Shown: one piece after another, positions 8,791 to 15,256 of the stretch | How positions within the stretch are numbered: the stretch's first letter is position 1 | Layout of the letters: each line of letters begins with the position of its first letter | DNA from: Methylopumilus sp009926035 | Lineage (GTDB): Bacteria > Pseudomonadota > Gammaproteobacteria > Burkholderiales > Methylophilaceae | Assembly: GCA_041165405.1 (NCBI GenBank) | Contig: JBEANL010000014.1 | Coordinates: forward strand, 1 to 20,680 | Direction: 5' to 3' | Length of the DNA stretch: 20,680 nt | Translations under genes and position numbers: made by a program | Notes under the pieces: generated by a model | Database searches by the model: none | What the model was told of the DNA's origin: nothing | What the model saw: only the letters and a program-made list of their open reading frames with translations

Positions 8791-8820
8791 TTATTTTATT
8801 CCTGATTGTCCATGTATAAT
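8791..8820 (+). promoter_or_regulatory. purU: Sigma-70-type promoter candidate for purU
   Basis: A perfect TATAAT lies at 8815-8820 with a poor -35 candidate TTATTT at 8791-8796 (18-bp spacer). The start would fall near 8827 and leave a leader of about 24 bases to the ATG at 8851. The surrounding 96-bp gap between ispH and purU is the largest in the window and is divergent, so a promoter is expected here. The promoter overlaps an in-frame upstream ATG at 8806, which argues against that codon being the translation start. Confidence 0.5.
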
Positions 8821-8850
8821 TCGTTTAATTCAAGATGGATATTTAGTCTT

Positions 8851-9705
8851 ATGAAAAATACAGCGACCTTATTAATTACATGCCCTGATACCAAAGGTAT
8901 TGTGGCCGCTATTGCCGATTTTTTATACCAACACAATGCAAATATTTTGCATGCCGATCAGCACCAAGATGCTGAAAATAGTCTTTTTCTTATGCGAGTC
9001 GAGTGGGACTTAAAAGATTTTTCATTAGATGAAGGTTCTTTTGCGAAAGCTTTTGAGAGTATTGCCGAAACTTATAAGATGACATGGGAATTAAAGCTAT
9101 CTAAAGATAAACCTCGTATGGCAATTATGGTATCGCAATACGATCATTGCTTAGCAGATCTTCTTCATCGTTTTAAGAATAATGAGCTTCAATGCGATAT
9201 TCCTCTTATTATCAGTAACCATTTAGATACACAAAAACTCGCTGAATTTTATGGTATTCCTTTTTTTCATATTCCCGTTGAAAAAGACAAGAAAAAAGAA
9301 GCCGAAGCAAAGCAATTTACATTATTTGATCAATATCAAGTGGATTTCATTGTGCTCGCTCGTTACATGCAAATTTTAAGTGAGGATTTTGTGAAGCGTT
9401 ACCCACAGCGCGTCATTAATATTCACCATTCTTTCTTGCCTGCCTTTATTGGTGCAAGACCTTATCATCGCGCTTTCGAGCGAGGTGTTAAGTTGATTGG
9501 GGCTACAAGTCACTATGTGACTGAAGTTTTAGATGAAGGCCCTATCATTGAGCAAGATATTGATCGGATATCCCATCGCGATCAAGTAGAAGATCTCATC
9601 CAAAAAGGGAGAGATCTAGAGCGCATCGTTTTATCTAAAGCAGTGCGATGGCATATTGAGAATCGTATTCTCATTTACGCAAATAAAACCGTGATTTTTG
9701 ATTAA
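8851..9705 (+). CDS. purU: Formyltetrahydrofolate deformylase
   Basis: PurU hydrolyses 10-formyltetrahydrofolate to formate and tetrahydrofolate, balancing the one-carbon pool. From the ATG at 8851 the protein has 284 residues, the usual length. The N-terminal ACT domain (about 1-85, beginning TATLLITCPDTKGIVAAIA) is the amino-acid-sensing part. The C-terminal formyltransferase-like domain (about 88-284) carries the catalytic triad Asn190 and His192 in NIHHSFLP and Asp228 in LDEGPII, with the same spacing as the Asn/His/Asp triad of PurN. An in-frame ATG at 8806 adds 15 residues without family resemblance and overlaps the promoter, so I reject it. The gene stands alone on the plus strand and its stop overlaps that of lysA by 4 bp. 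In methylotrophs formate release from formyl-folate ties to C1 oxidation; that role here is inference. Confidence 0.96.
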   Translation: MKNTATLLITCPDTKGIVAAIADFLYQHNANILHADQHQDAENSLFLMRVEWDLKDFSLDEGSFAKAFESIAETYKMTWELKLSKDKPRMAIMVSQYDHCLADLLHRFKNNELQCDIPLIISNHLDTQKLAEFYGIPFFHIPVEKDKKKEAEAKQFTLFDQYQVDFIVLARYMQILSEDFVKRYPQRVINIHHSFLPAFIGARPYHRAFERGVKLIGATSHYVTEVLDEGPIIEQDIDRISHRDQVEDLIQKGRDLERIVLSKAVRWHIENRILIYANKTVIFD

Positions 9706-10958
9706 AGCGGGATCTTTTTTTCGAGTTTAAATAGATCGCTCGATTTTTCACGAGTTCTAATTTCAAAAATCTTATCTCGATCGACCATCACCTCAGCAGC
9801 ACGACCGCGAGAGTTGTAATTTGAGCTCATACTCATGCCATAAGCACCAGCTGACATAATACAAATGAGATCGTCCTCTTTTAATTTTAATGATCGATTT
9901 TTTGCCATAAAGTCACCACTCTCACATACAGGGCCTACAACATCGAATAATTGATGTTTCATATCATGTTCACGCACTATTTTAATCTCGTGATATGCAT
10001 CATATAACGTAGGACGCATTAGATCATTCATTGCAGCATCAATGATGGCGAAATGTTTAACATCATTCTGTTTTAAATATTCGACTTTAGATAAAAGAAC
10101 GCCAGCATTGCCTACAAGTGCTCGACCAGGTTCAAAAATAATTTTGACATCAAGCTTTTGAATTTTATTTAAGATTTCCTTGGTGTAGATTTCAAAATCA
10201 GGTGGTGATTCATCTTGATAACAAATACCAATGCCACCACCAATATCAATATGACTTAAATGAATATTATTTTTTCTGAGTTCATCTACAAGAGATAAAA
10301 TACGATCTAATGCGTCCACAAATGGCTTCAGTTCAGTAATTTGTGAGCCAATATGACAATCAATACCTTTAATTTCAATATGACTCATACCTTTTGCTTC
10401 AAGATAGAGCGCTAATGCCTGATGAAAATCAACACCAAATTTATTATCTTTTAATCCTGTTGAAATGTAAGGATGTGTTTTAGCATCGACATCTGGATTT
10501 ACCCGAATAGAGATAGGTGCTTTGATATTCATTTTGCTTGCAACTGATTGAATACGAATAAGCTCACTTCGAGATTCGACATTAAAACATAAGATATTGG
10601 CTTTCAAAGCTGCTTCAATTTCAGATGTTGTTTTACCTACACCTGAAAACACGATTTTTTGTGGATCACCACCAGCATATATGACACGCTCAAGTTCACC
10701 GCCAGAGACAATATCAAATCCTGCACCTAGACTTGCAAAAAGATTGAGAATTGCAATATTAGAATTAGCTTTCACCGCAAAACATACTAGATAATTAGTT
10801 TTAAGAAGCCCTTTTTTAAAAGACTCAAAAGTTTGAATCAATGTATTTTTTGAGTAAATATAGGTAGGCGTGCCAAACTGACTTGCAATTGTTTCCAGTG
10901 AAACATCTTCCGCAAAAAGGATGCCTTGATTGGCATGAATGAATGACGTTTGAGCCAT
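9702..10958 (-). CDS. lysA: Diaminopimelate decarboxylase
   Basis: LysA decarboxylates meso-diaminopimelate to L-lysine, the last step of lysine synthesis, with pyridoxal phosphate. The 418-residue protein has the fold-III barrel with the PLP lysine Lys63 in CFAVKANSN, then the HIGSQI and HIDIGGGIGI motifs, the phosphate-binding EPGRALVGNAG, and in the beta domain GPVCESGDF with the catalytic Cys, followed by GAYGMSMSSNYNSR. Length and motifs are normal. It follows the tiny lipoprotein gene lptM by 3 bp, an arrangement common in proteobacteria. In many relatives dapF comes next; here the facing purU gene follows at once with a 4-bp overlap of stop codons, so dapF is not adjacent. Transcription probably starts before lptM or comes through from the upstream run. 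Confidence 0.97.
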   Translation of the reverse strand: MAQTSFIHANQGILFAEDVSLETIASQFGTPTYIYSKNTLIQTFESFKKGLLKTNYLVCFAVKANSNIAILNLFASLGAGFDIVSGGELERVIYAGGDPQKIVFSGVGKTTSEIEAALKANILCFNVESRSELIRIQSVASKMNIKAPISIRVNPDVDAKTHPYISTGLKDNKFGVDFHQALALYLEAKGMSHIEIKGIDCHIGSQITELKPFVDALDRILSLVDELRKNNIHLSHIDIGGGIGICYQDESPPDFEIYTKEILNKIQKLDVKIIFEPGRALVGNAGVLLSKVEYLKQNDVKHFAIIDAAMNDLMRPTLYDAYHEIKIVREHDMKHQLFDVVGPVCESGDFMAKNRSLKLKEDDLICIMSAGAYGMSMSSNYNSRGRAAEVMVDRDKIFEIRTREKSSDLFKLEKKIPL

Positions 10959-10961
10959 TAT

Positions 10962-11090
10962 TTATTTGGTCTCAGCTTTTGTATCTTGTGGATACTTTTG
11001 CTCAGGAATATATAAGGGGCCTTTAGTGCCACATCCTACAAGGTTTAAAAGTAAGAGAGTGCTTATATAAATACATAGATATTTTTTCAT
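10962..11090 (-). CDS. lptM: Minimal LptM (YifL-like) outer-membrane lipoprotein, 42 codons
   Basis: This short frame reads MKKYLCIYIS, then a hydrophobic stretch, the lipobox LVGC (Cys20) and the family signature CGTKGPLYIP, ending ...TKAETK and TAA at 10962. LptM, formerly YifL, is a small lipoprotein that associates with the LptD-LptE lipopolysaccharide translocon and helps its maturation in E. coli. The CGxKGPLY motif directly after the lipid-carrying Cys is the part family knowledge marks as conserved. The mature chain here would be only 23 residues (20-42), compared with about 48 in E. coli, so the acidic/proline-rich tail is largely missing. It lies 3 bp before lysA, its usual neighbour. 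A weak AGGG before the ATG could serve as ribosome binding site. At 42 codons it falls below common length cutoffs and is easily missed. Confidence 0.9.
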   Translation of the reverse strand: MKKYLCIYISTLLLLNLVGCGTKGPLYIPEQKYPQDTKAETK

Positions 11091-11118
11091 GATGCCTATA
11101 CCCTTTTTGTCTTAAGTT

Positions 11119-11127
11119 ATTTTAGCA
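11119..11127 (-). promoter_or_regulatory. Extended -10 promoter candidate before lptM-lysA
   Basis: On the minus strand the sequence TGCTAAAAT is a full extended -10 (TGn plus TAAAAT at 11119-11124). Transcription would begin near 11112, about 22 bases before the lptM ATG. No TTGACA-like -35 is seen, which extended -10 promoters do not strictly need. It lies in the 50-bp gap 11091-11140, the only gap longer than about 15 bp in the minus-strand run from 20680 to 9702, which supports a separate start of transcription for lptM-lysA. Confidence 0.4.
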
Positions 11128-11140
11128 TTATCTTGATGTG

Positions 11141-11662
11141 TTATATGGAATTGTGGTGCTGAAGTAAGCGGTATGTAATCCATCCATTAATGAATCCAAA
11201 TAAAAGTGCTGCGGTTCCATAAATAGGGATCAGATAATAAATACTAGCGTGAGGAATCAGCCAAATACGAACAAGAATAAGTTGGCCTGCAATATGTGCG
11301 AAAGAAGAAAGGACCGAAAGACCTACTGGGCTAAAAAATTTAGATGGTAATTTAATTGCAAAATATAAAGTTAAAAGGCTTAACACTGATCCACTTAAAC
11401 TCAACATAAATGCAGGACTTAAAAATTGTCCCAATATTAGACTTGTTGCGAAAACTCTTAAAACGCTCACCCACATCGCAGTTTTAAAACTAAATCGATA
11501 AACAGCATAAAGTGTGATGATGTTAGCAATACCTGGCTTGACTCCGGGCATAGGCGATGGCAATACTGATTCAATAAGGCTAAGGCCTATCGCAATAGCA
11601 CTCATTTGAGCTATTTGATGGTCAAGTAAAGTCGTTTTAATTTTAATAATTGAGCGAGTCAT
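11141..11662 (-). CDS. Gx-type membrane protein (HepPP synthase component I-like)
   Basis: From the ATG at 11662 this is a 173-residue integral membrane protein with about five hydrophobic segments. It resembles the family often labelled Gx transporter or heptaprenyl diphosphate synthase component I. Visible family features are IESVLPSPMPGVKPGIANIIT at about residues 30-50, a glycine- and serine-rich segment LGQFLSPAFMLSLSGSVLS near 77-95, FAHIAGQLILVR near 121-132 and IYGTAALLFGFINGW near 147-161. The prenyl-synthase label is doubtful for this family, since no prenyltransferase DDxxD motif is present; the small all-helical layout is more like a substrate-binding S component of vitamin transporters, which is inference. 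It overlaps the NusG-II gene by 20 bp. An earlier in-frame ATG at 11701 would give a 59-bp overlap and a leader without family resemblance. Confidence 0.75.
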   Translation of the reverse strand: MTRSIIKIKTTLLDHQIAQMSAIAIGLSLIESVLPSPMPGVKPGIANIITLYAVYRFSFKTAMWVSVLRVFATSLILGQFLSPAFMLSLSGSVLSLLTLYFAIKLPSKFFSPVGLSVLSSFAHIAGQLILVRIWLIPHASIYYLIPIYGTAALLFGFINGWITYRLLQHHNSI

Positions 11663-12044
11663 AAGCTTTTGATTTGCCCAATATTTCAATGCTGACCTCA
11701 TTCGGAATACAAATCAGCATTTGTCCTGTGAAATGAATCCAACCTTGCTGCACACAATATTGATTTTTACATGGAGCAGATTTGAAACGAGCTCGTCCAT
11801 CTTTAATTTCAATAATACTTTCACCTTCTTTGCCCATTAAGCTAATTTTTTTATCTTGAAAAAGACTAAAGTTTCCATAAGTCTTTCCTTGAAAATTTAC
11901 TTGAACAACACTACCAGTTTCAAAATGCCAGAAAGCTTTAAAAGCAAAAACAATAAAGATAAGACTTATTAAAACAATAAGACTGTCACCTATAAAAAAT
12001 TTAGTGGGTAATTTCAAGGTGATTTTTTTTCTGAGAATGGCCAT
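11643..12044 (-). CDS. NusG domain II-containing membrane-anchored protein
   Basis: This 133-residue protein has an N-terminal membrane anchor at about residues 19-38 and a soluble domain that should face the periplasm. The segment SAPCKNQYCVQQGWI with Cys92 and Cys97, followed by GQMLICIPNEV with Cys112, is the signature of stand-alone NusG domain II proteins. They are unrelated in role to the transcription factor NusG. Their biochemical function is not established. The gene overlaps the 3' end of apbE by 44 bp and the Gx-type gene by 20 bp, which argues for tight translational coupling. An in-frame TTG at 12017 would shorten the apbE overlap to 17 bp and is a possible alternative start. Family knowledge places such proteins next to ApbE and Gx-type proteins in several phyla, so a shared task linked to flavin or redox chemistry outside the cytoplasm is likely. 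Confidence 0.75.
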   Translation of the reverse strand: MAILRKKITLKLPTKFFIGDSLIVLISLIFIVFAFKAFWHFETGSVVQVNFQGKTYGNFSLFQDKKISLMGKEGESIIEIKDGRARFKSAPCKNQYCVQQGWIHFTGQMLICIPNEVSIEILGKSKAYDSLNY

Positions 12045-13050
12045 CTAAAAATTGAATTTTATCTGCCATTGTTTGCGTCATGGAGATACGGTTATTATCA
12101 ATGATGAGGTAATGATGAATATTAAGTTTTTGTGCAATAGCTCCGCGATTTTCTTCTTTTTCTATAAAAAGTGGTTTAGATAATACGTCAGATAAAGTGC
12201 CTGCATTTTGAGCAGGCTCTATGAGAACTGTAACAGAATAAACATCTTGCACTGGAAATCCTGTAGCAGGATGGATGAGATGACAATAACGAATATTATC
12301 AATCATAAAATAGCGTTGGTAATCGCCTGATGTGCCAATAGCCCATCCATCAAGTAAATCAAGTTTAGCAATTGCTTGCGACCCCCTAGGATCTTGAATA
12401 CCGACACGCCATGGTTTTTTGCCATGTTGGCCAAGCGCAATAATATTGCCACCAATATTTATGAGTGCATTTTTAATATGCCGATCACGCAGGATTTTGC
12501 TTGCTCGATCTAGCGCATATCCTTTTGCATATCCACCGAGATCAATTTTCACGTGAGGGTTGGTACTACTTATTGTAGATCCTGAAATATGGATTTGATC
12601 TAAAGATGGATTTTTTTTAACAAGGGCTTTAATTTTAGATTTATCAGGAGATATAGGGTTAAATTCATCCTTATGAAATCCCCAATAGTCAATGAGTTTA
12701 CCTATTGCCGGATTGAATAAATGATTAGAAGCATCCTCTAGAGTTTTTGCATCTTTAATAATTTCAATTAGCTCTGCTGATGCATTTCTATAAGGCTTAT
12801 TTTTTGCAATAGAATCATTAAGACTAGTAAGGTCACTTTTTTTCCATGCATGAAGCGAATTATGAAGTCTTACAAACTCATGCAGTACTGCTTGTGTGGC
12901 TTCTTCAGCTTTTTTTTCCTTCTCTCCATAAATAGAAATATCTACGATGGTTCCAAATACATAATGCTTAGATTGATATAAAGATGGTTGTGAACACGAA
13001 TGGAGAAAACATAAGATAGTAACAATGAAAAAAAACTTAATGAAGCGCAT
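12001..13050 (-). CDS. apbE: FAD:protein FMN transferase (divergent ApbE lipoprotein)
   Basis: ApbE attaches FMN from FAD to a Thr/Ser of extracytoplasmic flavoproteins such as NqrB/C or RnfG. With the ATG at 13050 the 349-residue chain begins with a lipoprotein signal whose Cys19 lies in LHSC; His at -2 is unusual. A start at 13122 would bury this signal, so I reject it. Family motifs are FGTIVDISIYG near residue 32, FNPAIGKLIDYWGF near 112, the FAD-binding IDLGGYAKGYALDR at 169-182, INIGGN near 198 and GTSGDYQRYF near 239. Two positions deviate. The usual HIIDPxTG is HLIHPATG (His260 for Asp), and the metal site ADAxSTA is SDVLSKP, with Asp288 kept but Lys292 where the Mg-binding Thr is expected. 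It overlaps gshB by 14 bp and the NusG-II gene by 44 bp. No acceptor flavoprotein is in the window. Confidence 0.9.
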   Translation of the reverse strand: MRFIKFFFIVTILCFLHSCSQPSLYQSKHYVFGTIVDISIYGEKEKKAEEATQAVLHEFVRLHNSLHAWKKSDLTSLNDSIAKNKPYRNASAELIEIIKDAKTLEDASNHLFNPAIGKLIDYWGFHKDEFNPISPDKSKIKALVKKNPSLDQIHISGSTISSTNPHVKIDLGGYAKGYALDRASKILRDRHIKNALINIGGNIIALGQHGKKPWRVGIQDPRGSQAIAKLDLLDGWAIGTSGDYQRYFMIDNIRYCHLIHPATGFPVQDVYSVTVLIEPAQNAGTLSDVLSKPLFIEKEENRGAIAQKLNIHHYLIIDNNRISMTQTMADKIQFLDGHSQKKNHLEITH

Positions 13051-13960
13051 TGATAATAAGTTCTGCAGGGTTTTGTTTTGTTTGTTCAAAAAGTTCGACG
13101 ATGCCAGTCGGACTTGTGACATTAATTTCTGTTAGGTAATCACCAATTACATCAATCCCTACGAAATGAAGGCCCTCACTTAATAGTTTTTTACCCACGA
13201 TCGTGGCTATTTCCATATCTCTTTTTGAAAGCGCCTGCGCAATACCCTGACCGCCTGATGCAAGATTACCTCGTGTCTCACCTTCCATGGGAATACGAGC
13301 CAGCGCATAAGGGAAAGGAGTGCCTTCAATGATGACAATACGTTTATCACCTAATTTAATTTCCGGGATATATTGCTGCGCCATAATCATTTGATGTCCA
13401 TGATTAGTCATAATTTCTAAAATGACATTAAGGTTTTTTTCAAACTCACTGACACGAAAAATATTTTTTCCGCCCATGCCGTCAAGCGGTTTTAAAATGA
13501 TATCGCCATGGTCTTTAAAAAACTGCTTCACAATCTCCGGATTAGCAGTCACCAATGTTTTAGGAATAAGTGTATCAAATTGAAGTATCGATATTTTTTC
13601 ATTCCAGCTTCTAATAGAAGCAGGTTTATTGAATACTTTCACATTTGATTTTTCAGCGATATCTAATAAATACGTTGTATGAAGATAAGCTTGATCGACT
13701 GGCGGGTCTTTCCTCATAAAGAGGGCATGAAAAAATGAAACAGGATGCGTTTCATAAGTTTTTGTATACTTCGGAAAAATATCTAACTCAAAACGGAATG
13801 TTCTACAAAATAATTGATTGGCATCAATATATAAATCATGTTGCAAACAAAAATATACCTCATGATTTTGTTTAACAGCCTCCTTCATTAAAGCTAAAGT
13901 TGAATCCTTTTTTAGTTGAAGTGATTGAGGTGGATCGATAATAAAAAGAATAGGCATCAT
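13037..13960 (-). CDS. gshB: Glutathione synthetase
   Basis: GshB joins glycine to gamma-glutamylcysteine with ATP to form glutathione in the cytosol. The 307-residue protein starts with the typical ILFIIDPPQSL and KKDSTLALM segment, continues with FFHALFMRKDPPVDQAYLH near residue 73 and FNKPASIRSWNEK near 111, then the ATP-grasp core ILKPLDGMGGKNIF near 155 and GDKRIVIIEG near 203, the substrate loop LARIPMEGETRGNLASGG near 220-238, and VGIDVIGDYLTEINVTSPTG near 267-286 with the Mg-binding Glu and Asn. Length and motifs are normal. It follows gshA by 3 bp and overlaps apbE by 14 bp. Two Met codons start the chain; the first was kept. Glutathione also serves formaldehyde detoxification in some methylotrophs, but nothing in the window shows that link. 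Confidence 0.97.
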   Translation of the reverse strand: MMPILFIIDPPQSLQLKKDSTLALMKEAVKQNHEVYFCLQHDLYIDANQLFCRTFRFELDIFPKYTKTYETHPVSFFHALFMRKDPPVDQAYLHTTYLLDIAEKSNVKVFNKPASIRSWNEKISILQFDTLIPKTLVTANPEIVKQFFKDHGDIILKPLDGMGGKNIFRVSEFEKNLNVILEIMTNHGHQMIMAQQYIPEIKLGDKRIVIIEGTPFPYALARIPMEGETRGNLASGGQGIAQALSKRDMEIATIVGKKLLSEGLHFVGIDVIGDYLTEINVTSPTGIVELFEQTKQNPAELIINALH

Positions 13961-13963
13961 TTA

Positions 13964-15256
13964 CTAGTTCATTGGATCATGAGTTTCAAGTTCTATGGAA
14001 GCTGCAAGAAGAGCCAATCTCGCAATCACACCATAAGCATAAAATCGATTAGGTGTTGAAAGAGGCGATTGATCAATTTCAGGCGTAGAGCAAGAAGTTT
14101 CAAAGGCTAGTGGTACAAAATGCATACCAGGGGCATTAAGGTTTTCATCTTTACCTCGAGTGGTATGTACACGGTAAAAACCACCGATCACAAAATGATC
14201 TATCATGTAAACTACAGGCTCAGCGACTGCCTCATTAATGCATTCTTCAGAATAGACACCCTCTTGAATAATCACCTCTGATACTTGAAGTCCTTCCTTA
14301 ACCACAGACATTTTATTGCGTGATTTTCGATTTAAATTTCTTAATTCCTCACCATTTTTAACTGTCATGATCCCCATACCATAGGTCCCAGCATCTGCTT
14401 TCACAATGACAAAGGGTTCATGTTCGATTTTGTATTCCTTATATTTCAAACGAATCTTTGTTAGGATTTGATCAACTTTTTCTGCAAGCTCATCTTCACC
14501 TTGCCTTGCATGAAAATCAATCTGGCTCGCATGATCAAAATAAGGATTGATGAGCCAAGGGTCTACTTTAATAAATTCAGCAAATGATTCGACGACTTCA
14601 TCATAAGCTTTAAAGTGCTGAGATTTTCTGCGCGTTGCCCAACCCGCATGAAGAGGGGGAATTAAATTTTGTTCAAGATTTTTTAAAATTTCAGGAATAC
14701 CAGCAGATAAATCATTATTTAACAATATGGCGCATGCATCAAAATTACCTAACGTTTTATTTTCAAGCACTAATCTATTTTTAATACGTTTGAGAGGTTC
14801 AATAAGTAAAGATTTATTATCTTCAACAGGAATAGTTAAGGGTTCAGTAATAGATTCATCTAAACTACCAATTCGAACATCTAAGCCTGATTTTCTTAAT
14901 ATATTCTTTAACTCAAACAAATTTTTTAAGTAATAAATATTTCGCGTGTGATTTTCAGGAATGATGAGGAGCCGGTGTGCTTCAGGACAAACTTTCTCAA
15001 CTGCCACCATAGCGGCCTGAACGCAAAGCGATAAAAAATCTGGATTTAAATTATTAAATCCCCCTGGAAAAAGATTGGTGTCGACAGGCGCTAATTTAAA
15101 TCCTGCATTCCTTAAATCAACAGATGCGTAAAAAGGTGCTGCATGTTCTAGCCATTGAGTTCGGAACCAATGTTCAATATTTGCCATTTCATGAATGAGA
15201 TGTTTTTCTAATGAAAGCAGCGGGCCTGTGAGTGCAGTTTTTAAATGAGGAATCAT
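13964..15256 (-). CDS. gshA: Glutamate-cysteine ligase, proteobacterial ATP-grasp-like type
   Basis: GshA makes gamma-glutamylcysteine, the first step of glutathione synthesis. The 430-residue protein is not of the E. coli GshA family but of the type known from Acidithiobacillus, Neisseria-like and other betaproteobacteria. Recognisable pieces are LRNAGFKLAPVDTNLFPGGFNNL near residue 49, RLLIIPENHTRNIYYL near 93, a VIVKADAGTYGMGIMTVK segment near 287-305 that probably binds nucleotide, EGVYSEECINEAVAEPVVYM near 334, FVIGGFYRVHT near 356, and NAPGMHFVPL near 373. Its place directly before gshB supports the identification. The ATG at 15256 directly follows the lipA stop codon. The assignment rests on remembered family motifs and context; a generic annotation might call it a hypothetical ATP-grasp protein. 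Confidence 0.93.
   Translation of the reverse strand: MIPHLKTALTGPLLSLEKHLIHEMANIEHWFRTQWLEHAAPFYASVDLRNAGFKLAPVDTNLFPGGFNNLNPDFLSLCVQAAMVAVEKVCPEAHRLLIIPENHTRNIYYLKNLFELKNILRKSGLDVRIGSLDESITEPLTIPVEDNKSLLIEPLKRIKNRLVLENKTLGNFDACAILLNNDLSAGIPEILKNLEQNLIPPLHAGWATRRKSQHFKAYDEVVESFAEFIKVDPWLINPYFDHASQIDFHARQGEDELAEKVDQILTKIRLKYKEYKIEHEPFVIVKADAGTYGMGIMTVKNGEELRNLNRKSRNKMSVVKEGLQVSEVIIQEGVYSEECINEAVAEPVVYMIDHFVIGGFYRVHTTRGKDENLNAPGMHFVPLAFETSCSTPEIDQSPLSTPNRFYAYGVIARLALLAASIELETHDPMN

Noticed and set aside
8806..8850. Upstream in-frame ATG that would lengthen PurU by 15 residues
   Set aside because: It overlaps the TATAAT at 8815-8820 and the added residues do not resemble the family; the ATG at 8851 begins right before the ACT domain.
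9704..9748. Possible terminators between purU and lysA (AAAG/CTTT stem with a T7 tract; TCGAG/CTCGA stem followed by T5)
   Set aside because: Stems are only 4-5 bp, one with a 13-nt loop. The T-tracts may simply reflect Lys/Phe codons of lysA. Not strong enough to call.
11663..11701. Upstream in-frame ATG for the Gx-type membrane protein
   Set aside because: It would give a 59-bp overlap with the NusG-II gene and 13 residues without family resemblance.
13051..13122. Upstream in-frame ATG for apbE
   Set aside because: It would place 24 polar residues before a clear lipoprotein signal and extend deep into gshB; the ATG at 13050 gives the signal peptide directly.
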